The position numbers and the translations under genes are program-made. Of a stretch of 64,000 nt of DNA, positions 27,885 through 37,138 are shown one piece after another (within the stretch, counting starts at the first letter, position 1; the number at the start of each line of letters is the position of its first letter). The stretch is from Posidoniimonas corsicana (GTDB lineage Bacteria; Planctomycetota; Planctomycetia; Pirellulales; Lacipirellulaceae). The notes beneath the pieces are model-generated. The model searched no databases and was not told the origin of the DNA. It saw nothing but the letters and a program-made list of their open reading frames with translations. The stretch spans positions 1,508,067 through 1,572,066 of the forward strand of contig NZ_SIHJ01000001.1 in assembly GCF_007859765.1 (NCBI RefSeq). The letters run 5' to 3'.

Positions 27885-30563
27885 ATGGCCAAGAAGAAGG
27901 CGGCAAACGGGGCGAGCGGCAACGCGTTGGTGATCGTAGAATCGCCAGCCAAGGCCAAGACAATCGGCAAGTACCTCGGCAAGGGCTTCACGGTCGAGGC
28001 CTCGGTAGGCCATGTCCGCGACCTGCCGCAGGGCGCCAAGCAGATCCCTGCCAAGTACAAGGGGGAACCCTGGGCAAACCTGGGGGTCAACGTCGAGGAC
28101 AACTTCACTCCGATCTACGTCACCTCGCCCGGCAAGTCGAAGCAGATCAAGCTGCTGAAAGACCAGCTGAAGAAGGCCGACACCCTCTACCTCGCGACGG
28201 ACGAAGACCGCGAAGGGGAGGCCATCAGTTGGCACCTGCTGGAGCTCCTTAAGCCCAAGGTGCCGGTCCACCGCTTGGTGTTCCACGAGATCACCAAGGA
28301 CGCCATCCAGGCCGCGCTCGCCACGCCCCGCGAGGTTGACGACGGCCTGGTCCGCGCCCAAGAGACCCGCCGCATCCTCGATCGGCTGTACGGCTACGAG
28401 GTCTCCCCCCTCTTGTGGCGGAAGGTCCGACCGAAGTTGTCCGCCGGCCGCGTCCAGAGTGTGGCGGTCCGCCTGATCGTCGAGCGGGAACGCGATCGTA
28501 TGGCGTTCGTGTCCGCAACCTGGTGGGACCTGATCGGCACGTTCGCCAAAGAGGACGGCCAGAAGCTGGAAGCGGCGATCGTCTCGGTGGATGGGAAGAA
28601 GATCCCCAGCGGGTCCAACTTCGACCCGATGACGGGCAAGCTGAAGAAGCCGGACATGCTGCTGCTGGACGGCCCGGCGTCCGAAGCCTTGGCGGAGAAG
28701 CTCCGCACCGGTGAGTTCACCGTCACGAAGGTCGAGGAGAAGCCGTACACGACCAAGCCGTACGCGCCGTTCACCACCAGCACGCTCCAGCAGGAGGCGA
28801 ACCGCAAGCTGGGGTTCACCGCCCGTCGCACCATGGGCGCCGCCCAGAGCCTGTACGAGAACGGCCACATCACCTACATGCGTACCGACTCGACCAACCT
28901 CGCGAAGGTGGCCGTCGAGGACGCCCGCAACCTGGTGGCGAGCGAGTACGGCGATTCCTTCCTGCCGGCCGAGCCCCGCACCTACAGCGGGAAGGTTAAG
29001 AACGCCCAGGAGGCACACGAGGCGATCCGCCCGGCCGGCCACCCGTTCCCGCTGTTGTCGGAGATGCGCAGCTCGCTTAATTCCGACGAATTCAAGATCT
29101 TCGAGCTGATCTGGAAGCGGACGGTCGCCAGCCAGATGGAGAACGCCCGCGGGCGGCGGATCGTGGTGACCATTGAGGGCGGCGGCTGCGTCTTTCAGGT
29201 GAGCGGCAAGACCATCGACTTTCCCGGTTACCTGCGGGCGTACGTGGAGGGGTCGGACGACCCGGACGCCGAGCTGGCCGACCAGGAGAAGGCCCTGCCG
29301 AGCGTGGTCGAGGGCGAGAAGCTGACCTGCGTTGAGATGCTCAACAAGGACCACACCACCCAGCCCCCCAGCCGGTACAGCGAGGCCGCGCTCACCAAGG
29401 CGCTGGAAGAGAAGGGCATCGGCCGGCCGTCAACCTACGCGTCGATTATCGACACCATCCAGGCACGCAATTACGTGTTCAAGAAGGGCGGGGCGCTGGT
29501 CCCGACCTGGGTCGCGTTCAGCGTGATCAAGCTGCTGGAGGACCACCTGGGCGGGTTGGTCGATTACCAGTTCACCGCCGAGATGGAGGACGACCTCGAC
29601 GCGATTAGCCGTGGGGAGAAAGAGTACCTGGAGTACCTCAAGGGCTTCTACTTCGGGAACGGCAAGCCCGGCCTGAAGAAGCAGCTTGAGAACAAGATCG
29701 ACGACATCGATCCCCGCACCATCAGCCGCATCAAGATCGGCGACGCCGAAGGCGACGAGGTGTTTGTGCGGGTGGGCAAGTTCTCGCCGTTCGTCGAGAA
29801 GGGCGAACGCACCGCGTCGCTCCCCGAGGAACTGCCGCCCGACGAGGTGAAGCTGGACTACGCGCTTGAGCTGCTCGCCCAGGCGGCCAAGGCGGACGAG
29901 CCGCTGGGAACCTGCCCGGAGACCGGTAAGCCGGTCTACCTCAAGACCGGCCGCTTCGGACCTTATGTCCAGCGTGGCACGATGGAGGACGACGAGAAGC
30001 CAAAGAACGCCTCGCTGCTCAAGGGGATGAGCGTCGACGACGTCGACTTCCCGACCGCCCTGAAGCTGCTCAGCCTGCCGCGGGAGCTCGGCGTTCACCC
30101 CAAGCTCGAGAATGTCATCACCGCCTACAACGGCCGATACGGACCGTACGTTAAGTGTGGCGATGAGACCCGCAGCCTGCCGGCCGACGTGTCGCCGCTG
30201 GACGTCACGGTCGAGCAGGCGATCGAACTGCTCAACCAGCCCAAGGCCCGTGGCCGCGGCCGTGGCGCGGCAAAGCCGCCGATCAAGGTGTTCGACGAAT
30301 CGCCGGTCACCGGGACCAAGGTTCAGCTGCTGGAGGGCCGTTACGGCCCGTACGTCACCGACGGCGAGACCAACGCGTCGCTCCCCAAGGGCGCCGACCC
30401 GGAAGAGCTCGACTTCAACGAGGCCCTCAACCTGCTAGCGGCCCGAGCGGCCGCCGGAGGGTCGAAGAAAAAGAAGGCGCCCAAGAAGAAGGCCGCCAAG
30501 AAGAAAGCAGCGAAGAAAACGACCAAGAAGGCTGCTAAGAAGAAAGCGGCCAAGAAGGAGTAG
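27885..30563 (+). CDS. topA: DNA topoisomerase I
   Basis: 892 residues. The TOPRIM domain opens with LVIVESPAKAKTIGKYLG and contains TDEDREGEAISWH; the catalytic Tyr is in GHITYMRTDSTNL; RILDRLYGYEVSPLLW and KVRPKLSAGRVQSVA are standard type IA motifs. The C-terminus carries repeats of the form TGRFGPYVQRG / NGRYGPYVKCG / EGRYGPYVTDG rather than four-Cys zinc ribbons, followed by a Lys/Ala-rich tail of about 35 residues that should bind DNA non-specifically. It relaxes negative supercoils and is essential in most bacteria. Confidence 0.97.
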   Translation: MAKKKAANGASGNALVIVESPAKAKTIGKYLGKGFTVEASVGHVRDLPQGAKQIPAKYKGEPWANLGVNVEDNFTPIYVTSPGKSKQIKLLKDQLKKADTLYLATDEDREGEAISWHLLELLKPKVPVHRLVFHEITKDAIQAALATPREVDDGLVRAQETRRILDRLYGYEVSPLLWRKVRPKLSAGRVQSVAVRLIVERERDRMAFVSATWWDLIGTFAKEDGQKLEAAIVSVDGKKIPSGSNFDPMTGKLKKPDMLLLDGPASEALAEKLRTGEFTVTKVEEKPYTTKPYAPFTTSTLQQEANRKLGFTARRTMGAAQSLYENGHITYMRTDSTNLAKVAVEDARNLVASEYGDSFLPAEPRTYSGKVKNAQEAHEAIRPAGHPFPLLSEMRSSLNSDEFKIFELIWKRTVASQMENARGRRIVVTIEGGGCVFQVSGKTIDFPGYLRAYVEGSDDPDAELADQEKALPSVVEGEKLTCVEMLNKDHTTQPPSRYSEAALTKALEEKGIGRPSTYASIIDTIQARNYVFKKGGALVPTWVAFSVIKLLEDHLGGLVDYQFTAEMEDDLDAISRGEKEYLEYLKGFYFGNGKPGLKKQLENKIDDIDPRTISRIKIGDAEGDEVFVRVGKFSPFVEKGERTASLPEELPPDEVKLDYALELLAQAAKADEPLGTCPETGKPVYLKTGRFGPYVQRGTMEDDEKPKNASLLKGMSVDDVDFPTALKLLSLPRELGVHPKLENVITAYNGRYGPYVKCGDETRSLPADVSPLDVTVEQAIELLNQPKARGRGRGAAKPPIKVFDESPVTGTKVQLLEGRYGPYVTDGETNASLPKGADPEELDFNEALNLLAARAAAGGSKKKKAPKKKAAKKKAAKKTTKKAAKKKAAKKE

Positions 30564-30610
30564 CGTTAGTTTCGGGCGCGCGATCGGTGGCTCGTGTGGC
30601 GGCCGCTCTC

Positions 30611-31624
30611 CTACGGAAGCAGGGCCTGGCTCTCAGACCACTGCCCGTGGATGCTCACGTCCAGCTTGTCCCGGTTCTTGGGCGGCACGATCAGCGGGGG
30701 CGAGGTTACCCCTTCGGCCAGGTTGCCGAGCTTGCGCCCGTTGCCGCCTACCAGACGCAGCCGCCCCGTTGGGTTGCGGCTGAAGTCGACCAGCGGCTCC
30801 ATCCCGACCGCGTCCGCCGTCTTGCGGTTCGTGTCGATCCAACCGCCGATCCAGGTCACGGAGGTCAGTGCGCTCGGGCACTGCTCCAGCACGAACGGCC
30901 CGCCGCTGTACCGCGCACAGGAGTAGCACGTGATATTGCCCGACCGCTTGAAGTAGCCCATCAGCCCGCAGCGGCGCCAGTGGGTGCGGACAAAAATCAT
31001 CCGCGTGGTCTGGGGGCAGTCGAGGTCGATCCCCCGCTCGAGGTTCTGGAACACGCAGTCGACGAACGCGTAGTTGTCACAGCCGTTGTCGCCGTAGACG
31101 CCCAGTCCGTACTTGCCATTGTTCTCCCCTAGGCCTAGCCCGCCCAGCGGGTCAGCGATGCCGGCATCCGGCGCCCGTGTGCGGTGGTAGAAGCCGCAGT
31201 CAACAAAGGTGTGGTCCCCTGAGTTTCTCCCCTTGGCGTTCTGGTCCGTGACCAGGCAGCCAGGGGTCGTGCGGCAGAGGTTCACCCCCTTGAGCTCAAT
31301 CGCCCGACAACCAACCATCTGAATCCCGGCTTCTCCCTCCGGCAGGTCGAAGCAGATGATGCAGGCCCGCCCCTTGTTGCCCGCCCACCACGCGCGGCCC
31401 CACCCGACCGGGTCCATCAGCGTCCGGGAGGGGCCCTCTAGCTTCAGTGAGTGGACCCCATCGAGCACGATCGGTTCCTTCACCACGTGGACGCCCGGGG
31501 CAAGCACCTTCGGTTTGCCCGACAGCGCCGACGCCACCCAGTCGGCGACCGTTTCGGCGTTTTCGCCCGCAGCGGCGGGGGAGGCAGAGATCAACAGCAG
31601 GAGCAGCGTCAGGCGCTTTGGCAT
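30611..31624 (-). CDS. Secreted right-handed beta-helix-like protein
   Basis: 337 residues with a signal peptide (MPKRLTLLLLLISASPAAAG). The body has short repeated strands such as FVDCGFYHR, FVDCVFQNLERGI, SGGPFVLEQCP and ITCYSCARY, the pattern of parallel beta-helices of the pectate-lyase superfamily, and begins with VADWVASALSGKPKVLAPG like a pectate-lyase-type N-cap. No catalytic motif is assigned. Polysaccharide binding or cleavage is a guess from the fold. It converges on topA with 47 nt between stops. Several Cys residues could form disulfides in the periplasm. Confidence 0.72.
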   Translation of the reverse strand: MPKRLTLLLLLISASPAAAGENAETVADWVASALSGKPKVLAPGVHVVKEPIVLDGVHSLKLEGPSRTLMDPVGWGRAWWAGNKGRACIICFDLPEGEAGIQMVGCRAIELKGVNLCRTTPGCLVTDQNAKGRNSGDHTFVDCGFYHRTRAPDAGIADPLGGLGLGENNGKYGLGVYGDNGCDNYAFVDCVFQNLERGIDLDCPQTTRMIFVRTHWRRCGLMGYFKRSGNITCYSCARYSGGPFVLEQCPSALTSVTWIGGWIDTNRKTADAVGMEPLVDFSRNPTGRLRLVGGNGRKLGNLAEGVTSPPLIVPPKNRDKLDVSIHGQWSESQALLP

Positions 31625-31716
31625 GCTTTAGCGGCTTCGTTGGAATGCGGCGGGGCGGATGGCGCTAATAAAGGGTACGCCACCGATCCATCGGAAGTTC
31701 CGCAAATCACGACGAT

Positions 31717-32100
31717 TCAGTCGTCGCTCTCCGCCACGGCGTAGGCCGTGGCGTGGCTGCGGCAGTGGCTGATGCTGAGGTGGATCCGCTGGATGCCGGA
31801 CCGCTCCAGTGCGTCGCGGGCGCCCCCTTGAAGCCGCACCACCGGCGCGCCGGAGGGCTGCTTGAAGACCTCGATGTCCCGCCACGAGATGCCCCGCACC
31901 CAGCCGGTGCCGAGCGCCTTGAGCACCGCCTCCTTGGCCGCCCAGCGGCCCGCGTAGTGCTGCGTGGCCGCCTTCTGGGCGCTGCAGTAGCTGATCTCGT
32001 GCTCGGTGTAGACCCGGTTGATGAACAGCTCGCCGTGCCGCTCAATCATCTTGGCGATGCGGAGCGTCTCGATGATGTCCGTGCCGATGCCGACAATCAT
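31717..32100 (-). CDS. acpS: Holo-[acyl-carrier-protein] synthase
   Basis: 127 residues, the typical AcpS length. MIVGIGTDIIETLRIAKM at the start contains the Mg-binding Asp; HYAGRWAAKEAVLKALGTG contains the second metal ligand (Glu) and the active Lys; IHLSISHCRSHATAYA is the CoA-binding end. It transfers 4'-phosphopantetheine from CoA to the acyl carrier protein. It has about 100 nt to the upstream PLP enzyme gene on the same strand, and may share its transcript. Confidence 0.95.
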   Translation of the reverse strand: MIVGIGTDIIETLRIAKMIERHGELFINRVYTEHEISYCSAQKAATQHYAGRWAAKEAVLKALGTGWVRGISWRDIEVFKQPSGAPVVRLQGGARDALERSGIQRIHLSISHCRSHATAYAVAESDD

Positions 32101-32203
32101 GGGGCACGCTGTTGGAAGACGCTGGGAGCTAGTTGTTGTTTGAAATCGGAGAACGCGCGAGTTGGCTGCGGAGAACTAGCGCCGAGCGCCCTCCAACTCC
32201 CAA

Positions 32204-33460
32204 CTAACCCAGCGCCTGACCCAGGTCGGCAATCAGATCCTCGGCGTTCTCCAGCCCGCAGGCCAGGCGGATCATGTTGTCTGGGATGCCGAACTGCTTG
32301 CGCTCCTCCGGGGTCCGCTTGTAGTAGCTCATCACCAGCGGCTGCTCGATCAGCGACTCGGCGCCGCCCAGGCTGGGGGCGATGCGGAAGATCTTGGCCG
32401 CGTCGACCACGTCGGCCGTGGCCCGCCAGTCGGCGTCCTTCACCAGGAACGTGACCAGCCCGCCGAAGCCCCGCATCGTCTGCGCTGCCACCTCGTGGTC
32501 GCGGTGCGATTCCAGTCCGGGGTAGTACACCTTCTGCACCCGCGGGTGCTCCTCCAGGAACCGCGCCACGGCCAGGCCGTTCTCGTTGTGCCGCTGCATG
32601 CGGAGCTCGAAGGTTTTCAGGCCACGGTTCAGCAGGTAGATGTTCTGCGGGCCGTTGACGGCGCCCATCACGCCGCGGAGGTCGCGGATGCTGGCCATCT
32701 GCTGCTTCGACCCGCACACCACGCCGGCCAGCAGGTCGTTGTGGCCGCCCAGGTACTTTGTGGCCGAGTGCAGCACGTAGTCGACGCCCGCCTCGATCGG
32801 CCGCAGGTTGTACGGCGTGGCGAGCGTGGCGTCGATCATGGTCTCGACCTCGTGCTGGCGGCCGATCTCGGCGAACCGCTCCAGGTCCACGCAGCTCTGG
32901 TGCGGGTTGGTGGGCGACTCGCTGACCAGCAACCGCGTGCGCGGCGTGATGGTCGCCTCCAGGGCCTGGTAGTCGCCGGTCTTGACCTCGTGGGTCACCA
33001 CGCCGAAGCGCGACAGGTGCTCCTTGCAGAACTGTCGGCTGCGGTGGTAGCACTCGTCGAAGAAGATGACCTCGTCGCCCTGGCTGAGCTTGGCCATCAG
33101 CAGCCCGACCAACGCCGCCATCCCGCTGGAGAACAGCACGGCCGACTCGGCGCCTTCCAGCGCGGCCAGCTTGGCCTCGACCACCTTCTCGCCGGGGTTG
33201 CCGTAGCGGCCGTACTCCTCGCGGGGCTGGTCCTGCTCGATGAAGTTTATGATCGACTGCGTGTCGGTGAACGTGTAGGTCGACGCGCAGAAGATGGGGT
33301 CTGTGATCGAGTCGCCCGGCTTCTGCCGGGCCTCGCCCGCGTGCACCGCGACGGTCGACGCGCCCGGCTGGGAGGTCAGCCCGGCCTGCGGTTGCTTGGC
33401 GGCTTCGGGATTGCTTTTTGCTTCTTGCACTTTGTTCTGGATCGCTTCCGTCGTAGCCAT
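32204..33460 (-). CDS. Cys/Met metabolism PLP enzyme, cystathionine gamma-synthase-like
   Basis: 418 residues from ATG 33460. The PLP lysine is in HSATKYLGGHNDLLAG; RYGNPGEKVVEAKLAALEGAE and SSGMAALVGLL form the cofactor phosphate site; SLGGAESLIEQP is the substrate-carboxylate loop. This is the trans-sulfuration family (MetB, MetC, MetZ, methionine gamma-lyase). Features such as the YGRYGNP loop fit cystathionine gamma-synthase, which joins an activated homoserine to cysteine, but the exact member is uncertain. The N-terminal 35 residues are a polar extension. Upstream lies a long non-coding region with repeat copy 2. Confidence 0.88.
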   Translation of the reverse strand: MATTEAIQNKVQEAKSNPEAAKQPQAGLTSQPGASTVAVHAGEARQKPGDSITDPIFCASTYTFTDTQSIINFIEQDQPREEYGRYGNPGEKVVEAKLAALEGAESAVLFSSGMAALVGLLMAKLSQGDEVIFFDECYHRSRQFCKEHLSRFGVVTHEVKTGDYQALEATITPRTRLLVSESPTNPHQSCVDLERFAEIGRQHEVETMIDATLATPYNLRPIEAGVDYVLHSATKYLGGHNDLLAGVVCGSKQQMASIRDLRGVMGAVNGPQNIYLLNRGLKTFELRMQRHNENGLAVARFLEEHPRVQKVYYPGLESHRDHEVAAQTMRGFGGLVTFLVKDADWRATADVVDAAKIFRIAPSLGGAESLIEQPLVMSYYKRTPEERKQFGIPDNMIRLACGLENAEDLIADLGQALG

Positions 33461-33790
33461 CGTTGGCGCGCCTCGCGCTGGTGAAGTGGGGGAGGCTGAC
33501 GGCGCCAATACGAAACAAGCCGCCAACCTAGTTCAGGCTCGCGGCTTACTTGGCGTTCCACGGCGTCGATCAGACTACGCGCGGAAGAAACATTGCGTTG
33601 GAGTACGACCAGCCGAAGTCGATGATCATAGCTGGCTGGTGCGTTGGCTCTTTAGCAGTTTCGGCTGCAAGCGGCCACAAATCCCGAATTGCCATAAGCT
33701 TAGCTTATTCTAGGGGCTCCTTCAAGAGGCCGGCCAGCCGCCGCGCCGCCAATCAGCCGCCGCTAAGGCAAGGCCGGCACGCGGCAGCTC

Positions 33791-34090
33791 GAGTTTTGTC
33801 CCGTTCTGCGCTATCGATTCTTAGGGACAAAAGTCGGCCCGTACCGTCATCCGCCATTGCCGTAAGTTGTTTTTGAATAACGGCTTGCCGCGCCGCGTCT
33901 GGCCTGCGGGCGGCGACTTTTGTCCAAGGTGGTGCGCCCATAGGGACAAAAGTCGGCGATGCGAGATTGCGCGGAGCTCATCCTGACCGGCGACGCGGCG
34001 CAGCGCCTACCGAGCGGGTCCGGTTTCCAAAGAACGAGCGGACGGAATCCGCCGCATGCCACTATTGGAAGCGACCAGGTGGCCGGTTTC
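33791..34090 (+). repeat. Paired-hairpin intergenic repeat, copy 2
   Basis: Hairpin 1: GAGTTTTGTCCC (33791-33802), loop 21 nt, GGGACAAAAGTC (33824-33835). Core of 79 nt. Hairpin 2: GACTTTTGTCC (33915-33925), loop 17 nt, GGGACAAAAGTC (33943-33954). After a 109-nt spacer the 27-bp block occupies 34064-34090 (starts ATTGGA, ends GTGGCCGGTTTC). It lies in the roughly 880-nt gap between the PLP enzyme gene and the first DUF1593 gene, which are divergent; nothing else was recognised in that gap. Confidence 0.82.
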
Positions 34091-34340
34091 TACAACAAAG
34101 TCACCTTTGAGCCGGACTCGTTCTGTGGGTCAGGTCATCGACGGCATGCTGACGACCGGCGGCGCAGCAGCGGACCAGGCCACGCCGCCGTCGTGAGAAC
34201 AGGATTGGACGGACGATCGTTAGTAGTCATTCCTTGAATTGAGACACGTTTGCTGAAAACCGATAGGCGAGTCGATAGATTTGTTGCATCTGCCGTTGAT
34301 TGATCTGACGGCCGTCTCTCTCTTCGTTCGCATAAGAGTG

Positions 34341-35663
34341 ATGCTGGGATCTCCGATGCACCGTCTCCTCTTCCCAATGCCAATCTTGGCAATCCTATTG
34401 GCAACCGCTGCTTGCGGCGGCTGCGCTACCCAGGTCGCCCAGGCAGCCGACGCCGCACCCGACGGCGCCCGCCACCGGGTGCTGGTCTCGACCGACATCG
34501 GCGGCACCGACCCGGACGACTTCCAGTCGATGGTCCACCTGCTGGTCTACGCGGACCTGTTCGAAATAGAGGGGCTGGTCGCCTCGCCCTACGGCCCTGG
34601 TCGGAAGCAGGACCTGCTGCGGGTGATCGACGCCTACGAACAGGACTACCCGTGCCTGGCCCGCCACTCCGAGCGTTACCCCACCGCCGACACGCTCCGC
34701 GCGGTCTGCAAGCAGGGCGCTACGGAGCTGCCGGGCGCCTCGGGGCTTGGCGAGCCGACCGAGGGCTCGCGGTGGATCATCGAGTCCGCCCGGCGGGACG
34801 ACCCGCGTCCGCTGCACGTATTGGTGTGGGGCGGTCTGGAGGACCTGGCCCAGGCCCTGCATGACGCGCCGGACATCCTCCCCAAGCTGCGGGTCTACTT
34901 CATCGGCGGGCCCAACAAGAAGTGGAGCGTGAACGCGTACAACTACATCGAGCAGCGCCACCCCGAACTGTGGATGATCGAGGCCAACGCCACCTACCGC
35001 GGCTGGTTCACCGGCGGCGATCAGCAGGGCGAGTGGGACAACCGCCGGTTCGTCGCCAGTCACGTCGCCGGTCACGGCGCGTTGGGGGCGTTGTTCGTCG
35101 ACGCCAAGGACGACCTCAAGATGGGCGACACGCCGTCGGTCGCTCGGCTGCTGCACGGCGTGCCGGACGACCCGGCCGCGCCGGGCTGGGGCGGCAGCTA
35201 CGTGCGGATCTGGGATGGAAGGAAGACCGTTTTTCATGGGCTCCCCACCCGCGATGCCCAGTCCGAGGCGTTTGGCGTAACCGAGTTCGTGCTGCACACC
35301 CCGGACGGCTACCTGCCCGAGCACCACACGCAAATGACGTTCTCGGGCGGCCGGCCGCCGTCGCCGGGCGTGGTGGAGGAGGGGGGACTCCGCTTCCGCT
35401 TTTCGCCGCGCGACGCCAAGGTGTGGGACGTCAAGGTCCAGAGCGATCACGCCGCGCTCGACGGTCTGACCGCACAGTTTGAAGCGACGCCGGCGTCGGC
35501 AGCGCGGACCCGTAGCGTTTCGACGCGGCATCCCAACTGGTGGATCGACGACCCCGACCCGGCCCAGGCGGTCGGCGTGCACCCCGGCGCGAAGTCGGTG
35601 AGCCGCTGGCGGAAGGACTTTTTAGCCGACTTCGCCGAGCGTATGGACCGCTGCCGGCCCTAG
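34341..35663 (+). CDS. DUF1593 nucleoside hydrolase-like exported protein 1
   Basis: About 440 residues. A hydrophobic leader (LLFPMPILAILLATAACGGC) marks export; a lipoprotein Cys is possible but the lipobox is weak. The nucleoside-hydrolase-like Asp cluster reads VSTDIGGTDPDDFQSMVHLL, and GDTPSVARLL, WIIESARRDDPRPL and PNKKWSVNAYNYI fit DUF1593. Family members are found with polysaccharide-degrading genes; the substrate is unknown. ATG 34341 and ATG 34356 are both possible starts. A paralogue follows 35 nt downstream on the same strand, so this is probably a two-gene operon. Confidence 0.82.
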   Translation: MLGSPMHRLLFPMPILAILLATAACGGCATQVAQAADAAPDGARHRVLVSTDIGGTDPDDFQSMVHLLVYADLFEIEGLVASPYGPGRKQDLLRVIDAYEQDYPCLARHSERYPTADTLRAVCKQGATELPGASGLGEPTEGSRWIIESARRDDPRPLHVLVWGGLEDLAQALHDAPDILPKLRVYFIGGPNKKWSVNAYNYIEQRHPELWMIEANATYRGWFTGGDQQGEWDNRRFVASHVAGHGALGALFVDAKDDLKMGDTPSVARLLHGVPDDPAAPGWGGSYVRIWDGRKTVFHGLPTRDAQSEAFGVTEFVLHTPDGYLPEHHTQMTFSGGRPPSPGVVEEGGLRFRFSPRDAKVWDVKVQSDHAALDGLTAQFEATPASAARTRSVSTRHPNWWIDDPDPAQAVGVHPGAKSVSRWRKDFLADFAERMDRCRP

Positions 35664-35698
35664 TAGGTTTTCGACAACTTGACCGCTAGATTGTTGCT

Positions 35699-37135
35699 AT
35701 GAGAAACCCAAACGCCGCGCTTCTAATCTTGTTTATGCTGACTGCCGGCGCCGGCGTTGGTCGGGCCGCCGACGCCAAGCAGCGACTGCTAGTGCTGACG
35801 GACATCGAGAACGAACCAGACGATGCGCAGTCGATGGTGCGGCTGCTGACCTACGCCAACCACTTCGATATCGAGGGGCTGGTCGCGACCACGTCGATCC
35901 ACCAACACAGCAAGACCGCCCGCTGGCGGATCGAGGAGATCGTCGACGCCTACGCCAAGGTCCGTGACAACCTGCTGCTGCACGAGCCCGGCTACCCCAC
36001 GGCGGAGCACCTGCGGTCGGTGATCCGCGAGGGCCTGCCCGACTACGGCATGAACGCGGTCGGGGAGGGGAAGGACTCGACCGGCTCGGATCTGCTGATC
36101 GAGGCCGCCGGCCGCGACGACCCACGCCCTCTGTGGGTTACGGTGTGGGGCGGCCCCAATGTGCTGGCGCAGGCGCTGTGGAAGGTTCGCGCCACCCGTT
36201 CGCCCGAGGAGCTGGCCCGGTTCGTCGCGAAGCTCCGCGTCTACACGATCTCCGATCAGGACAACAGCGGCCCCTGGATCCGCAAGACGTTCCCTGATCT
36301 GTTCTACGTCGCGAGCCCCGGCATGCACGCCGGCGGCGCCTACCACTACGCGACCTGGAGCGGCATCAGCGGCGATCGGTTCCACGGCCGGTTCACCGGG
36401 GCCGACTTCGAGCTGGTCAGCAACGAGTGGCTGGACAAGCACATCCGCAAACACCACGGCCCCCTAGGCGCCGAGCACCCCCACACCGAGTACCTGATGG
36501 AGGGCGACACGCCCAGCTTCCTGGGCCTGGTCAACAACGGGCTCAACACGCCCGAGCACCCCAACTGGGGCGGCTGGGGCGGGCGGTACGAGCACTACAC
36601 GCCGCGGATGCAGAAGTGGTTCCAGGAGCCCGAGACCCGGCCCTTCTGGTCGGACACGGTGGACGAGGTGATGGGAGTCGACGGGCGATGGCACAGCGGC
36701 AACCACGCCACGATCTGGCGGTGGCGCCCGGCCTACCAGAACGACTTCGCCGCCCGCATCGACTGGACGACCAAGTCATTCGACCAGGCCAACCACCCGC
36801 CGGTGGTGAAGCTGGCCCACTCCGACCGACTGACGGCCCAGCCGCGGGGCCGGGTCGACCTGGACGCGACCGGGACCACCGACCCCGACGGCGACGACCT
36901 CGACTACCACTGGTTCTACTACGGCGAGGTGGGCACGCTCGCGACCTCCGACGGCCGAACCGGGCAGCCATTGGACATCAAGAACGCCAACAGCCCGCAG
37001 GCTTCATTCACCGTGCCCAGCGGCAGGGTGATGCCGCCGGGCACGGGCACGATGCACATCATCCTGGCGGTCACCGACCATGGCGCCCCGCCGCTGACCC
37101 GCTACCGGCGGGTTGTCGTTGATGTACAGGAGTAG
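35699..37135 (+). CDS. DUF1593 nucleoside hydrolase-like exported protein 2
   Basis: 478 residues with a signal peptide ([18 protein letters not shown]). The Asp-rich motif is [19 protein letters not shown], and [40 protein letters not shown] and [12 protein letters not shown] follow. Unlike its neighbour, it keeps the C-terminal beta-sandwich-like domain seen in this family (about 370-478), with [24 protein letters not shown], a PKD-like calcium-binding pattern. It is a paralogue of the preceding gene; the two probably act in the periplasm on related ribosyl or sugar substrates (inference). Confidence 0.87.
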   Translation: MRNPNAALLILFMLTAGAGVGRAADAKQRLLVLTDIENEPDDAQSMVRLLTYANHFDIEGLVATTSIHQHSKTARWRIEEIVDAYAKVRDNLLLHEPGYPTAEHLRSVIREGLPDYGMNAVGEGKDSTGSDLLIEAAGRDDPRPLWVTVWGGPNVLAQALWKVRATRSPEELARFVAKLRVYTISDQDNSGPWIRKTFPDLFYVASPGMHAGGAYHYATWSGISGDRFHGRFTGADFELVSNEWLDKHIRKHHGPLGAEHPHTEYLMEGDTPSFLGLVNNGLNTPEHPNWGGWGGRYEHYTPRMQKWFQEPETRPFWSDTVDEVMGVDGRWHSGNHATIWRWRPAYQNDFAARIDWTTKSFDQANHPPVVKLAHSDRLTAQPRGRVDLDATGTTDPDGDDLDYHWFYYGEVGTLATSDGRTGQPLDIKNANSPQASFTVPSGRVMPPGTGTMHIILAVTDHGAPPLTRYRRVVVDVQE

Positions 37136-37138
37136 CAG

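Noticed and set aside
33959-34237. Open frame of 92 codons inside repeat copy 2
   Set aside because: It lies over the repeat unit, has no ribosome site, and copies 1 and 3 show no equivalent frame.
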